This document shows positions 28,768-38,381 of a DNA stretch of 64,000 nt, piece after piece (positions within the stretch are counted from its first letter, which is position 1; each line of letters starts with the position of its first letter). The notes under the pieces were generated by a model. It had not been told where the DNA came from. It did not search any database and saw only the letters and a program-made list of their open reading frames with translations. A program made the position numbers and the translations under genes. Origin of the DNA: Shinella sp. CPCC 101442 (GTDB lineage Bacteria > Pseudomonadota > Alphaproteobacteria > Rhizobiales > Rhizobiaceae); contig NZ_JALIQS010000005.1 in assembly GCF_024704725.1 (NCBI RefSeq), positions 124,001 to 188,000 on the forward strand. Direction: 5' to 3'.

Positions 28768-30363
28768 ATGGCACCTCGCGTACTCGTATCCGATGAACTC
28801 TCGGAAACCGCCGTCCAGATCTTCCGCGATCGCGGCGTTGAAGTCGATTTCCAGCCGAAGCTCGGCAAGGACAAGGAAAAGCTCGCCGAGATCATCGGCA
28901 ACTACGACGGCCTTGCCATCCGCTCCGCCACCAAGGCGACGGAAAAGCTGATCGCGGCAGCGACCAACCTCAAGGTCATCGGCCGCGCCGGCATCGGCGT
29001 CGACAATGTCGATATCCCGGCCGCCTCGCGCCGCGGCATCATCGTCATGAACACGCCCTTCGGCAACTCGATCACCACGGCGGAACACGCCATCGCGCTG
29101 ATGTTCGCCGTCGCCCGCCAGCTGCCTGCCGCCGACACCTCCACGCAGGCCGGCAAGTGGGAAAAGTCGAAGTTCATGGGCGTCGAAATCACCGGCAAGA
29201 CGCTCGGCGTCATCGGCGCCGGCAATATCGGCGGCATCGTTTGCCGCAAAGCGATCGGCCTTGGCATGCACGTCATCGCCTACGATCCCTTCCTCTCGGC
29301 TGAACGCGCCCGGGAAACGGGTGTCGAGAAGGTGGAGCTGGACGACCTGCTCGCCCGCGCCGATTTCATCACGCTGCATGTTCCGATGACCGACAAGACG
29401 CGCGGCATTCTGGGCAAGGAAGCGCTGGCCAAGACGAAGAAGGGCGTACGCATCATCAACTGCGCCCGTGGCGGCCTGGTCGACGAGGCGGCACTCGCCG
29501 AAGCCATCAAGTCGGGCCATGTCGCCGGCGCAGGTTTCGACGTGTTCGAAGTCGAACCTGCGACGGAGAGCCCGCTGTTCGGCCTCGAAAACGTCGTCTG
29601 CACCCCGCATCTCGGCGCCTCCACCACGGAAGCGCAGGAGAATGTCGCCCTGCAGGTCGCCGAGCAGATGTCGGACTACCTCGTCAAAGGCGCGGTCTCC
29701 AACGCCATCAACATGCCGTCCATCACGGCCGAGGAAGCGCCGCTCCTGAAGCCCTTCATCCGCCTTGCCGACGTGCTCGGCGCCTTCGTTGGCCAGGTCA
29801 CGGAAAGCGCGATCAAGGAAATCGAGATCCTCTACGACGGCGCGACCGCTTCGATGAACACCAAGGCGTTGACGAGCGCCGTGCTTGCCGGCCTCATCCG
29901 TCCGCAGGTAGCCGACGTCAACATGGTCTCGGCCCCGGTGATGATCAAGGAAAAGGGCGTCATCCTTTCCGAGGTCAAGCGGGACAAATCGGGCGTCTTC
30001 GACGGCTACATCCGCTTGACGGTGAAGACCGAGAACCAGACCCGTTCGATCGCCGGCACCGTCTTCTCCGACGGCAAGCCGCGCTTCATTCAGATCAAGG
30101 GCATCAACCTGGACGCCGACGTCGGCAACCACATGGTCTACATCACCAACACCGACGTTCCCGGCATGATCGGCTTCATCGGCACGACGCTCGGCGAAGC
30201 CGGTGTGAACATCGCGAACTTCCAGCTTGGCCGTGACAAGCAGGGCGGCGATGCCATCGCGCTGCTTTATGTCGATGCCGCCGTGTCCGAGGACGTGCTG
30301 AACAAGCTGCGCGCCAATCCGGCGATCCGCCAGATCAAGCCGCTTGTCTTCAACGTCGACTGA
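28768..30363 (+). CDS. serA: D-3-phosphoglycerate dehydrogenase
   Basis: 531 residues, the long form. Substrate-binding domain (LVSDELSETAVQIF); Rossmann domain with GVIGAGNIGG and the catalytic Arg in NCARGGLVDEAAL, Glu in FDVFEVEP and His in TPHLGAST; intervening domain; C-terminal ACT domain (DVPGMIGFIGTTLGEAGVNI) for serine feedback. It starts the serine pathway by oxidising 3-phosphoglycerate with NAD. AAGGAGG lies 7 bases before the ATG. Confidence 0.98.
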   Translation: MAPRVLVSDELSETAVQIFRDRGVEVDFQPKLGKDKEKLAEIIGNYDGLAIRSATKATEKLIAAATNLKVIGRAGIGVDNVDIPAASRRGIIVMNTPFGNSITTAEHAIALMFAVARQLPAADTSTQAGKWEKSKFMGVEITGKTLGVIGAGNIGGIVCRKAIGLGMHVIAYDPFLSAERARETGVEKVELDDLLARADFITLHVPMTDKTRGILGKEALAKTKKGVRIINCARGGLVDEAALAEAIKSGHVAGAGFDVFEVEPATESPLFGLENVVCTPHLGASTTEAQENVALQVAEQMSDYLVKGAVSNAINMPSITAEEAPLLKPFIRLADVLGAFVGQVTESAIKEIEILYDGATASMNTKALTSAVLAGLIRPQVADVNMVSAPVMIKEKGVILSEVKRDKSGVFDGYIRLTVKTENQTRSIAGTVFSDGKPRFIQIKGINLDADVGNHMVYITNTDVPGMIGFIGTTLGEAGVNIANFQLGRDKQGGDAIALLYVDAAVSEDVLNKLRANPAIRQIKPLVFNVD

Positions 30364-30389
30364 CCTTCGTCCTCCCAAGACGGAAAAGA

Positions 30390-30423
30390 AGAGGCCCGCC
30401 GGAGCGATCCGGCGGGCCTTTTG
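30390..30423. terminator. serA terminator (also serves the convergent chemoreceptor gene)
   Basis: AGGCCCGCCGGA pairs perfectly with TCCGGCGGGCCT around GCGA, then TTTT. Confidence 0.92.
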
Positions 30424-30447
30424 ATTGAAGACGGTTCTGGCGATAAG

Positions 30448-32259
30448 TCAGGCCGCGCGGCGCATCTTGCTGGTGACGGTGCCGGCGAACTGGAAGTGGG
30501 CGATGCGGCTGGCAAGCTGGCCGCTCTCCTGTGCCAGCGTCTGGCTGGCGGCCGAGGTCTCCTCCACCATGGCGGCGTTCTGCTGGGTCATCTGGTCCAT
30601 CTGGTTGACGGCCGTGTTGATTTCCCGCAGGCCGACGGCCTGTTCCTGCGCCGCAGTGGCAATCGAGACGATGCGATCGTTGATCTCGTTGACGCGGCGC
30701 TCGATGTCGCTGAGCGACGTGCCGGTTTCCTCGACCAGCGAGACGCCCGCGGAAACCTCGGTGGAGGATGCGTTGATCAGCGTCTTGATCTCCTTGGCGG
30801 CATTGGCCGAGCGCTGGGCGAGTTCGCGCACTTCCTGTGCCACGACCGCAAAACCCTTGCCGGCTTCCCCGGCGCGGGCAGCTTCGACGCCGGCGTTCAG
30901 CGCGAGCAGGTTGGTCTGGAAGGCGATGTCGTCGATGACGCCGATGATCTCGCCGATCTTGGAGGACGAGCTTTCGATGCGGCCCATAGCATCGACGGCG
31001 TTGCGAACGACTTCGCTCGACTTTGCCGCGCCCGAGCGTGCGTCGGAGACCATGCGCTTGGCCTCTTCGGCGCGGGTGGTGGAGTTTTGCACCGCGGCGG
31101 TGATCTCGTCGAGGGCCGCGGCGGTCTCTTCCAGCGAGGCGGCCTGCTGCTCGGTGCGCTGCGAGAGGTCGTTGGCCGCGCGGCTGATCTCGGCGGCACT
31201 GGAGTTGACGACGGCGGTGGATTCGGCAATCGCCGCGATGGTGGATTTCAGGGACGCAACGGCGCCGTTGAAATCGCGGCGCAGTTTTTCGTATTCGGCG
31301 CCGAGTTCCGGCACGGAGACGGTGAGATCGCCTTGCGCGAGACGTTCCAGGGCGGAGCCGATCGTATCGACCACGCGGGACTGGCCGCGGGCAACGGCCG
31401 TCTGGCGCTCCTCGTTGGCGCTGCGTTCGCCGTCGATGACCACCTGCTGTTCACGCTGGCGGATTTCCAGGGCATTGCGCTCGATGACGGAGTTGCGCAG
31501 CAACACGAGCGCATCGGCCATGCTGCCGATTTCGTCCTTGCGGTCGGTGTCCGGCACGTCGGAGCGCGTCTCGTTGCGCGAGACCTCGAGCATGACGTCC
31601 TTCAGGCGATTGATCGGGCGGCTGATGGAACGGCCGATGAAAAGGGCGGCTGCCAGCGTCGCGATACCGGCGATCAGCGTGATGACGATCGTCGTCACCA
31701 TGGACGTGTAGTATTGCGCGGCAAGGTCATCCGCGTAGACGCCCGTGCCGACGCCCCAGCCCCAGGGCTTGAAGCCCTGGATGTAGGAGAATTTTTCGAC
31801 CGGCTCGCTCTGGCCAGGCTTGTCCCACACGTAGTCGACGAAACCGCTGCCGGGGTTCTGCGCGAGCGCGATGAGCTCGACGTTGAAGGCCTTGCCGTTG
31901 GCATCCTTGAGGCCGCGGACATCGGTCCCGATGAGCTTGGCGTTCAGCGGATGGGCGATCATCATGCCGTCGAAGCCGTTGATGAAGAAGTAGCCGCCTT
32001 CGCCGAAGCGCATGGCCATCACGTCGGCGATTGCGCGCGTCTTGGCTTCCTCGACAGGCAATGCGCCCTCGTTGGCGAGTTTTTCGTAGGATGCGATGAC
32101 GGAGATGGCTGACTCCGTGACGTTGCGCAACATCAGGCGGCGTTCGGCATTCACCTCCTCGTTGGCGACCTGCGTCTTGTAGATCATGGCAGCTGCCATG
32201 AAGACGAGAGCCATGGCGGTGAGGAGATAAATGCGGGTGGAAATGCGTATGTTTTTCAC
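30448..32259 (-). CDS. Methyl-accepting chemotaxis protein with sCache sensor domain
   Basis: About 603 residues. A first membrane helix (about 10-28) precedes a periplasmic single-Cache domain ([37 protein letters not shown]), a second helix (about 190-210), HAMP ([11 protein letters not shown]) and the signalling domain with the tip [20 protein letters not shown]. No CheR-docking pentapeptide at the end. sCache domains bind small organic acids. The start is uncertain: GTG at 32259 gives a standard N-terminus, an ATG at 32316 would add 19 residues. Confidence 0.93.
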   Translation of the reverse strand: MKNIRISTRIYLLTAMALVFMAAAMIYKTQVANEEVNAERRLMLRNVTESAISVIASYEKLANEGALPVEEAKTRAIADVMAMRFGEGGYFFINGFDGMMIAHPLNAKLIGTDVRGLKDANGKAFNVELIALAQNPGSGFVDYVWDKPGQSEPVEKFSYIQGFKPWGWGVGTGVYADDLAAQYYTSMVTTIVITLIAGIATLAAALFIGRSISRPINRLKDVMLEVSRNETRSDVPDTDRKDEIGSMADALVLLRNSVIERNALEIRQREQQVVIDGERSANEERQTAVARGQSRVVDTIGSALERLAQGDLTVSVPELGAEYEKLRRDFNGAVASLKSTIAAIAESTAVVNSSAAEISRAANDLSQRTEQQAASLEETAAALDEITAAVQNSTTRAEEAKRMVSDARSGAAKSSEVVRNAVDAMGRIESSSSKIGEIIGVIDDIAFQTNLLALNAGVEAARAGEAGKGFAVVAQEVRELAQRSANAAKEIKTLINASSTEVSAGVSLVEETGTSLSDIERRVNEINDRIVSIATAAQEQAVGLREINTAVNQMDQMTQQNAAMVEETSAASQTLAQESGQLASRIAHFQFAGTVTSKMRRAA

Positions 32260-32391
32260 GGCTTGAACCTGAAGAGAGCAATGGTGCGCAAACAGCACCA
32301 TTAAAAATCTAAACAAAGTTTAAGCGGCCGCCCCAGTTTTAGGGATAAAACCCTTGAAATATAAGGATTTACCCGTGACTTCCGGGGATTG

Positions 32392-33369
32392 TCAGACCTT
32401 TTTTTCCTTCGGGCGTCCCCACTCGGCAATCGCTATGCCGCCGAGTACGAGAAGGAGAGCGACGAAGTGGAAAGCGTAAATGGTTTCGCCGATGAGCAGT
32501 ACGGAGAGAAGCGTGCCGAACACCGGAATGGCGTTGATGAAGAGACCGGCCCTGTTCGCTCCGATCATCTCGACGCCGCGCACGTAGAGAACCTGTGAGA
32601 GGAGGGAGGGGAAGATGCCGGCATAGAAGACGATGGCCCAGCCGGTCGCATCCGGGAAGATCGCGGCATCGCGGGACAGTTCCCAAAAGAGGAGCGGTAT
32701 GGCGCTGAGCAGTGCGCCCAGGGCGGGCGCGGCGATGAAGCTCTGCCAGTGCAGATTCGGTTTCCAGCGCAGCGAGACCGTATAGGCGGCATAGACGATG
32801 CAGGCGACCAGCATCAACGCATCGCCAAAATTGAACTCGAGCTCGGCGAGTGCCGAGAATTCGCCATGAGCGGCTGTTATCAGCACGCCGACGAGCGTCA
32901 CCGTGAAGCCGATGATCTGCGCGATGGATGCCTGGATGCGGAAGAGCAAGAAGTTGAAGACAAAGATCAGCATGGGAATGCCGGCCTGCTCGATGACGGC
33001 ATTGATGGCGCTGGTAAAGCCGAGCGCGGTGTAGAGCAGGGCATTGAAGGCCGTGAAGCCGAAGACGCCGTAGAGCAGCAGCTGGAGCCAGTGTTTGCGG
33101 ATGACCGGCCAGTCGCGTTTCACCTGCGGCGTCATGAGCGCGAGGATGATGAGAAGCGCGACGACCCAGCGGAAGGTCGTCAGCACCATCGGGCTCACAT
33201 GGCCGACCGCGAGTTTTCCCGCGACCGAGTTCCCGCCCCAGAAGAGCGATGTGATGCACAGGTATAAATAGGCTCTCTTGTTCAAGGCGACAGGATCCGG
33301 ATGGTGAAAGGGACGGGCAGGGCGCGCCGGCAGGTTGTCGAGGTAAGGTGAAAAAGCGCGGACTGTCAT
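32392..33369 (-). CDS. EamA/DMT-superfamily transporter
   Basis: 325 residues with about ten membrane helices in two EamA repeats: NKRAYLYLCITSLFWGGNSV at the first repeat and an equivalent start at MLVACIVYAAYTVSLRWKPN in the second. FRWVVALLIILALM and the Pro/Gly-rich helix ends are typical. The family exports amino acids or other metabolites; substrate unknown. The first ~30 residues are soluble and Pro-rich, so the real start may be later. Divergent from purA. Confidence 0.88.
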   Translation of the reverse strand: MTVRAFSPYLDNLPARPARPFHHPDPVALNKRAYLYLCITSLFWGGNSVAGKLAVGHVSPMVLTTFRWVVALLIILALMTPQVKRDWPVIRKHWLQLLLYGVFGFTAFNALLYTALGFTSAINAVIEQAGIPMLIFVFNFLLFRIQASIAQIIGFTVTLVGVLITAAHGEFSALAELEFNFGDALMLVACIVYAAYTVSLRWKPNLHWQSFIAAPALGALLSAIPLLFWELSRDAAIFPDATGWAIVFYAGIFPSLLSQVLYVRGVEMIGANRAGLFINAIPVFGTLLSVLLIGETIYAFHFVALLLVLGGIAIAEWGRPKEKKV

Positions 33370-33510
33370 TCAAAAAGCGGATGTGGGCCGTCATAACAGG
33401 GTCGCATTCCCAAAGACAACACAGTATAGATGCGCGGGTTTGTGTCAGGCGCACCCCTGTATGTGTGCTTAAACGGTAGAGCGCTCGCGCGCGAAAACGG
33501 GAAAGATGAA

Positions 33511-34806
33511 ATGGCAAGTGTCGTAGTTGTCGGTTCGCAATGGGGTGACGAAGGCAAGGGCAAGATTGTCGATTGGCTTTCGGAACGGGCCGAGGTGATC
33601 GTTCGTTACCAGGGTGGCCACAATGCCGGTCATACCCTCGTCATCAACGGTATCAGCTACAAGCTGGCCCTGCTGCCGTCCGGTCTCGTGCGCGGAAAGC
33701 TCAGCGTCATCGGCAATGGCGTGGTCGTCGATCCGCACCATTTCGTCGCGGAAGTGGAGAAGCTGCGCGCGCAGGGCGTGGCGGTGACGCCCGACGTGCT
33801 GCGCATCGCCGACAACGCGCCGCTCATCCTGTCCCTGCACCGGGATCTCGATGCGCTGCGTGAAGACGCGGCCTCCGCCAGCGGCACCAAGATCGGCACG
33901 ACGCGCCGCGGCATCGGCCCGGCCTATGAGGACAAGGTCGGCCGCCGCGCCATTCGCGTGATCGACCTTACGGAGCCCGAGACGCTTCGGCCGAAGATCG
34001 AGCGCCTGCTGACGCATCACAACGCGCTGCGTCGCGGTATGGACCTTCCTGAAATCTCCGTCGAGTCGATCGAAGAGGAACTGACGTCGGTCGCCGGGCA
34101 CATCCTGCCCTATATCGACCGGGTCTGGGATCTCTTGGACAAGCAGCGCCGGTCCGGCGCACGCATCCTGTTCGAGGGCGCGCAGGGCGCGCTGCTCGAC
34201 AACGACCACGGCACCTATCCGTTCGTAACATCGTCCAACACCGTTGCCGGCCAGGCCGCTGCCGGTTCGGGCCTCGGGCCGACGGCGATCAACTATGTGC
34301 TGGGCATCACCAAGGCCTACACCACCCGCGTTGGCGAGGGACCGTTCCCCTGCGAGCTGGACGACGAGATCGGCAAGCACCTGGCGACCGTCGGCCGCGA
34401 GGTCGGCGTCAATACCGGACGTCCGCGTCGTTGCGGCTGGTTCGACGCCGTCCTGGTGCGCCAGACGGTCAAGACCAACGGCATCACCGGCATCGCGCTC
34501 ACCAAGCTCGACGTTCTCGATGGCCTCGATGAACTGAAGATCTGCGTCGGCTACAAGCTTGATGGCAAGGAGATCGACTACCTGCCGGCAAGCCAGAGCC
34601 AGCAGGCGCGGGTCGAGCCGATCTACATCACGCTCGAAGGCTGGAAGGAATCGACGGTCGGCGCGCGCAGCTGGGCGGACCTGCCGGCCCAGGCGATCAA
34701 GTATGTCCGTCAGGTCGAAGAACTGATCGGCGCGCCGGTCGCCCTGCTTTCGACCAGCCCGGAGCGGGACGACACCATACTTGTGACGGACCCGTTTGAG
34801 GATTAA
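33511..34806 (+). CDS. purA: Adenylosuccinate synthetase
   Basis: 431 residues. It joins IMP and aspartate with GTP in AMP synthesis. [14 protein letters not shown] is the GTP loop; GGHNAGHTL holds the catalytic His; [31 protein letters not shown] and the switch [12 protein letters not shown] follow. ATG at 33511 opens [10 protein letters not shown] with GGGAAAG upstream; a longer frame to 33430 is not supported. Confidence 0.98.
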   Translation: MASVVVVGSQWGDEGKGKIVDWLSERAEVIVRYQGGHNAGHTLVINGISYKLALLPSGLVRGKLSVIGNGVVVDPHHFVAEVEKLRAQGVAVTPDVLRIADNAPLILSLHRDLDALREDAASASGTKIGTTRRGIGPAYEDKVGRRAIRVIDLTEPETLRPKIERLLTHHNALRRGMDLPEISVESIEEELTSVAGHILPYIDRVWDLLDKQRRSGARILFEGAQGALLDNDHGTYPFVTSSNTVAGQAAAGSGLGPTAINYVLGITKAYTTRVGEGPFPCELDDEIGKHLATVGREVGVNTGRPRRCGWFDAVLVRQTVKTNGITGIALTKLDVLDGLDELKICVGYKLDGKEIDYLPASQSQQARVEPIYITLEGWKESTVGARSWADLPAQAIKYVRQVEELIGAPVALLSTSPERDDTILVTDPFED

Positions 34807-34875
34807 TCTCAAGCCTAACACCAGTTCCGTGCTCTATTCCAATGGGATAGCGCGCGGACACCACGGAAAGTTCTG

Positions 34876-37164
34876 ATGGCGGATTTTGTAGCAGTCATTC
34901 GAAGGGCCGTTGATGGCCTCTCGGACAACAATGCCGAGATGCGGCTGAAGGTTTACGAGAAGGCTCGCGGCGCCGTCCGCAGGCAACTCGAATCCATGAA
35001 CCCGCGCCCTTCCGATGACCTCGTGAAGCGCCAGCTCGACAAGCTCGAGACGGCGATCAACGACGTCGAAGTCGAGCATGCCGAGGCGCTGCCCGCCGAC
35101 GATCCAGCGCCGGAAATCGTCCCTGAACCCGTTGTCGAGGCCGTCGAGCCCGAACCCGAACCCGTTGAAACGGCGGCGGAAGTGTCCGCCGCTGTCGAGG
35201 AGCCGGAAGAACAATCCGGCGAAGCCGAGCCGGAGCACCATGCCGCACCCGTGCCGGAGCACCATGCCGCACCCGTGCCGGAGGCCGTTGAAGAACCGGC
35301 CGAGCAGGTCGTAGACGAGCCCGCGGTCGAAGAGCCGCCGGTCGAAGAACCGGTCGCCGAGATCGCTGCCGAGCAGGAACAGGTCACCGAGCCAGAGCCG
35401 GAACCGGTCGTGGAAGCGGTTTCGGAAGAGCCGGCGGTCGAAGAGGCCGAGCCGGAGCCTGCCGTCGTGGAGGCCCATATCGAGCCGTCCTGGCAGGTCG
35501 AGGCCGAGCCGGCGAGCGATTATGTTCCTTCCTGGCGCGAGCCGGAACATCGCGACGAGACGCCCGCCGAAGGAGCGCAGTCGGCCGCGACTGCGGCCGA
35601 GGTGGAACCGGTTGCGGATGTCGATCCGGTGCATGACGCGCTGGTGCCGGATTCCGCGCCTGTCACGGACGCCCGCATGCCGGCGGCCGGGGCGCAGTGG
35701 GACTGGGACGATGTGAGCCCGGTCGCGACGCCGGCCGACAAGCAAGAGCCTGCGGTTGCCGCCGGCAATGATCCGATGGCCTGGGAATGGCCGGAGGAGA
35801 AGGCCACAAAGCCGGAAGGCGCAAAACAGGATCAGCCGGCGGAGAAGAGCGAGTGGGGTGACCTCGACGACCTGATCGGCTTTACGCCGAAGGCCGCCGC
35901 CGCCGAGACAACGTCGATGGAGCAGGCTGGCGTTGCCGATGCGACGGCCACGTCGCCGGCCGTCGAGGCGCGGGCGCCGCAACGGTCCTTCCGCGCCGAG
36001 CCGCGCAAGTCGCGCGTCAATGTCGCCGCACTTGCGGCCCTGGTCGGCGTTCTCGCCATTGCCGGTGGCGCAGGCGCCGCCTACTGGTTCAACCGCGATG
36101 CGGTGAACGGCTGGGTCAACGAGATCGTCGCTTCCGTGACCAAGCCGTCCACGCCCGGCACGGAAACGCCGGAGGCCAAGACCGACACCGCCGATGGCGG
36201 CAGGAACCTGCCGGCGACCACGACGACAAACAATACCACCCCGACGGACACGCAGACCGACGGCGCGGCGACCAAGCCGGCGACCGAAGTTGCCGCCGCC
36301 GACCAGAGCAGCGGCAAATTCACCCAGCGCCTCCTGACGGACGGTACGGAAGTGGATGAGGGCCCGGCAGCGGCGCCCGAAGGGGTTACGACCGAGGAAG
36401 GCAAGTCCGTCGCGGCCCAGACGCCGGAGACGGCGGGCGCCGCCACGGAAACGGACGCCGGCACGACGGGCGCCGGCACTGCGACGACGGATGGTGCAAC
36501 GCCCGCCACCGGCACGGACGGCACGACGCCGACCGACACCGGTACGGCGACGACCACGACGACCGATACGCAGACACCCGCGGCCACCGGCGAACAGCCG
36601 GCCGCCATCGGTGTCACGCAGAAGATGTTCCTTTATGAGGAGCGTCTCGGCCAGACGGCGCCGACGGCCATCGAAGGGACGGTTGCCTGGTCTACCGCCG
36701 AGGAATCGCCCGGTGGCGATGCCAAGCCGGAACCGGTCGTGCGCGCCCAGATCAACGTGCCCTCGAAGGGCCTGACCGCGCTCATCACCTTCCGTCGCAA
36801 CGCTGACAAGTCGCTGCCGGCGAGCCATATCGTCGAGCTGGTCTTCTCGTTGCCGGAAAGCTTTGAAGGCGGCGGTATCGAAAGCGTGCAGCGTGTGGCG
36901 ATGAAGCGGACCGAGCAGGATCGCGGCGATGCGCTGATCGCGGTGCCCGCGAAGATCACCGACGATTTCCACATGATCGCGCTCAACGATTTTCCCGAGG
37001 CGATCACCAAGAATACGGAACTGCTGCGCACCCGCAGCTGGATCGACATCCCGATCACCTATCGCAACGGCCGCCGCGCGCTGATTACCCTCGACAAGGG
37101 CACGGCTGGCACGGAAGCCTTCGACAAGGTGATGAAGGCCTGGTCGACGGCGGGCACGCAATAA
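34876..37164 (+). CDS. Large Pro/Glu-rich single-pass membrane protein of unknown function
   Basis: 762 residues in three parts. An N-terminal conserved helix region (residues 1-75, MADFVAVIRRAVDGLSDNN, then a basic helical stretch) is followed by ~290 residues of acidic Pro/Glu/Val repeats, one membrane helix (about 380-400, ALVGVLAIAGGAGAAYWF), a Thr/Ala/Pro-rich ~180-residue linker and a compact C-terminal domain (about 580-762, KMFLYEERLGQTAPTAIEG to the end). Two perfect 24-bp repeats (35230-35277) encode EHHAAPVP twice. The charged side is predicted cytoplasmic and the C-terminal domain periplasmic. Homologues of the ends occur next to purA/rpoH in Rhizobiales as hypothetical proteins. 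Function unknown; a scaffold or envelope-sensing role is a guess. Confidence 0.85.
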   Translation: MADFVAVIRRAVDGLSDNNAEMRLKVYEKARGAVRRQLESMNPRPSDDLVKRQLDKLETAINDVEVEHAEALPADDPAPEIVPEPVVEAVEPEPEPVETAAEVSAAVEEPEEQSGEAEPEHHAAPVPEHHAAPVPEAVEEPAEQVVDEPAVEEPPVEEPVAEIAAEQEQVTEPEPEPVVEAVSEEPAVEEAEPEPAVVEAHIEPSWQVEAEPASDYVPSWREPEHRDETPAEGAQSAATAAEVEPVADVDPVHDALVPDSAPVTDARMPAAGAQWDWDDVSPVATPADKQEPAVAAGNDPMAWEWPEEKATKPEGAKQDQPAEKSEWGDLDDLIGFTPKAAAAETTSMEQAGVADATATSPAVEARAPQRSFRAEPRKSRVNVAALAALVGVLAIAGGAGAAYWFNRDAVNGWVNEIVASVTKPSTPGTETPEAKTDTADGGRNLPATTTTNNTTPTDTQTDGAATKPATEVAAADQSSGKFTQRLLTDGTEVDEGPAAAPEGVTTEEGKSVAAQTPETAGAATETDAGTTGAGTATTDGATPATGTDGTTPTDTGTATTTTTDTQTPAATGEQPAAIGVTQKMFLYEERLGQTAPTAIEGTVAWSTAEESPGGDAKPEPVVRAQINVPSKGLTALITFRRNADKSLPASHIVELVFSLPESFEGGGIESVQRVAMKRTEQDRGDALIAVPAKITDDFHMIALNDFPEAITKNTELLRTRSWIDIPITYRNGRRALITLDKGTAGTEAFDKVMKAWSTAGTQ
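35230..35277 (+). repeat. Two perfect 24-bp tandem repeats inside the Pro/Glu-rich gene
   Basis: The unit (CCGGAGCACCATGCCGCACC plus CGTG) occurs twice without a mismatch and keeps the frame, encoding EHHAAPVP. A likely site of length variation by slippage. Confidence 0.9.
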
Positions 37165-37181
37165 GAAAACGGGACGCAAAG

Positions 37182-37215
37182 AAAAGGCCCGCCGGGTGAT
37201 CCGGCGGGCCTTTTT
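37182..37215. terminator. Bidirectional terminator between the Pro/Glu-rich gene and rpoH
   Basis: AAAAGGCCCGCCGG pairs with CCGGCGGGCCTTTT around GTGAT. It serves both convergent genes. Confidence 0.93.
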
Positions 37216-37236
37216 GTTTGCATGCTGTCGCGGGTC

Positions 37237-38142
37237 TTATGCGTCTTCGATGACGCGGACCGCGCGGGCCTGTTCGGCGGCAAACTTCTGCACCGCTTCC
37301 TGCACCTTCTCGAAGGCGCGGACTTCGATCTGGCGGACGCGCTCGCGGCTGATGTCGAACTCGGAGGAGAGTTCTTCCAGCGTGACCGGGTCTTCGGCGA
37401 GGCGGCGTGCCTCGAATATGCGGCGTTCGCGGTCGTTCAGAACATCCATGGCGCGTGCCAGCATGGCGCGGCGCGTCTCCAGTTCGTCCTGCTCGATCAG
37501 CGTCTGTTCCTGGCTGTCATGGTCGTCGACGAGCCAATCCTGCCACTGGCCGGATTCGCCTTCGCCAGCCTTGATCGGCGCATTCAGCGACGCGTCGCCG
37601 GTGAGGCGGCGGTTCATCGAAACGACTTCCGCCTCGGAAACCTTGAGCTTGGTCGCGATTTCCTTGACCTGGTCAGGCTTGAGGTCGCCGTCGTCGATGG
37701 CCTGGATCTTGCTCTTCATGCGGCGCAGGTTGAAGAAAAGGCGCTTCTGGTTGGCCGTCGTGCCCATCTTCACCAGCGACCACGAGCGCAGGATATATTC
37801 CTGGATCGAAGCCTTGATCCACCACATCGCATAGGTCGCAAGACGGAAGCCACGCTCCGGGTCGAACTTCTTGACGGCCTGCATGAGGCCGACATTGCCC
37901 TCGGACACGACTTCGCCGATCGGCAGGCCGTAGCCGCGATAGCCCATGGCGATCTTCGCCACGAGGCGCAGATGGCTGGTGACGAGTTCGTGGGCGGCGG
38001 TACGGTCGCCGTGTTCCTGGTAACGCTTGGCGAGCATGTATTCCTGCTGCGGCTCAAGCATTGGAAATTTGCGGATTTCATCGAGATAGCGGTTGAGACC
38101 ACCTTCTCCAGCCGTAATAGACGGCAGCGTATTGCGGGCCAT
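37237..38142 (-). CDS. rpoH: Heat-shock sigma factor RpoH (sigma32)
   Basis: 301 residues of a sigma70-family factor. The RpoH box QKRLFFNLR is present, with region 2 (SEGNVGLMQAVKKFDPERGF, RLATYAMWWIKASIQEYI) and region 4 (LEELSSEFDISRERVRQIEV). It directs transcription of chaperones and proteases. In Rhizobiales two or three rpoH copies are common; this one has the RpoH1-like length. AAAGGGGT lies 7 bases before the ATG. Its promoter and 116-base leader appear at 38265-38294 and 38143-38258. Confidence 0.96.
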   Translation of the reverse strand: MARNTLPSITAGEGGLNRYLDEIRKFPMLEPQQEYMLAKRYQEHGDRTAAHELVTSHLRLVAKIAMGYRGYGLPIGEVVSEGNVGLMQAVKKFDPERGFRLATYAMWWIKASIQEYILRSWSLVKMGTTANQKRLFFNLRRMKSKIQAIDDGDLKPDQVKEIATKLKVSEAEVVSMNRRLTGDASLNAPIKAGEGESGQWQDWLVDDHDSQEQTLIEQDELETRRAMLARAMDVLNDRERRIFEARRLAEDPVTLEELSSEFDISRERVRQIEVRAFEKVQEAVQKFAAEQARAVRVIEDA

Positions 38143-38258
38143 TCAGCACCCCTTTCTGAGACGGCTTCCATTTCGGCAAGCCTTGGTACGGAGCTTGATC
38201 CTGAAGACCGGATCCCCGTCAGCAACCATGCTCCCCGTGGGGTATGGCGGCCCCACTG
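38143..38258 (-). other. rpoH 5' leader
   Basis: About 115 bases of untranslated leader if the promoter is correct. It contains TACCCC near its 5' end (38240-38250 region), complementary to the GGGGTG at the ribosome site, and a CCCC/GGGG hairpin. This could mask the start at low temperature, but the pairing is short and unproven. Confidence 0.3.
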
Positions 38259-38264
38259 ATCATA

Positions 38265-38294
38265 AAGATAGGTATGGCGAAACAATGGTTCAAG
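38265..38294 (-). promoter_or_regulatory. Probable RpoH-type promoter of rpoH
   Basis: On the minus strand CTTGAA (38289-38294) and CCTATCTT (38265-38272) are 16 bases apart. This also reads as sigma70 TTGAAC-N17-TATCTT. The CTTGAA/CC-TAT form resembles heat-shock promoters, which would make rpoH self-activating. Confidence 0.5.
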
Positions 38295-38381
38295 GTGCCG
38301 CAGGCTTCACGGCTGCGTGAAGGCGGGAGGACGAATTGGGTTTTGCGACACTCTGCTAAAGTGGGGGCGGATGCCCGAAAA

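Noticed and set aside
28735-30378. 547-codon frame opposite serA
   Set aside because: It is the antisense shadow of a certain gene.
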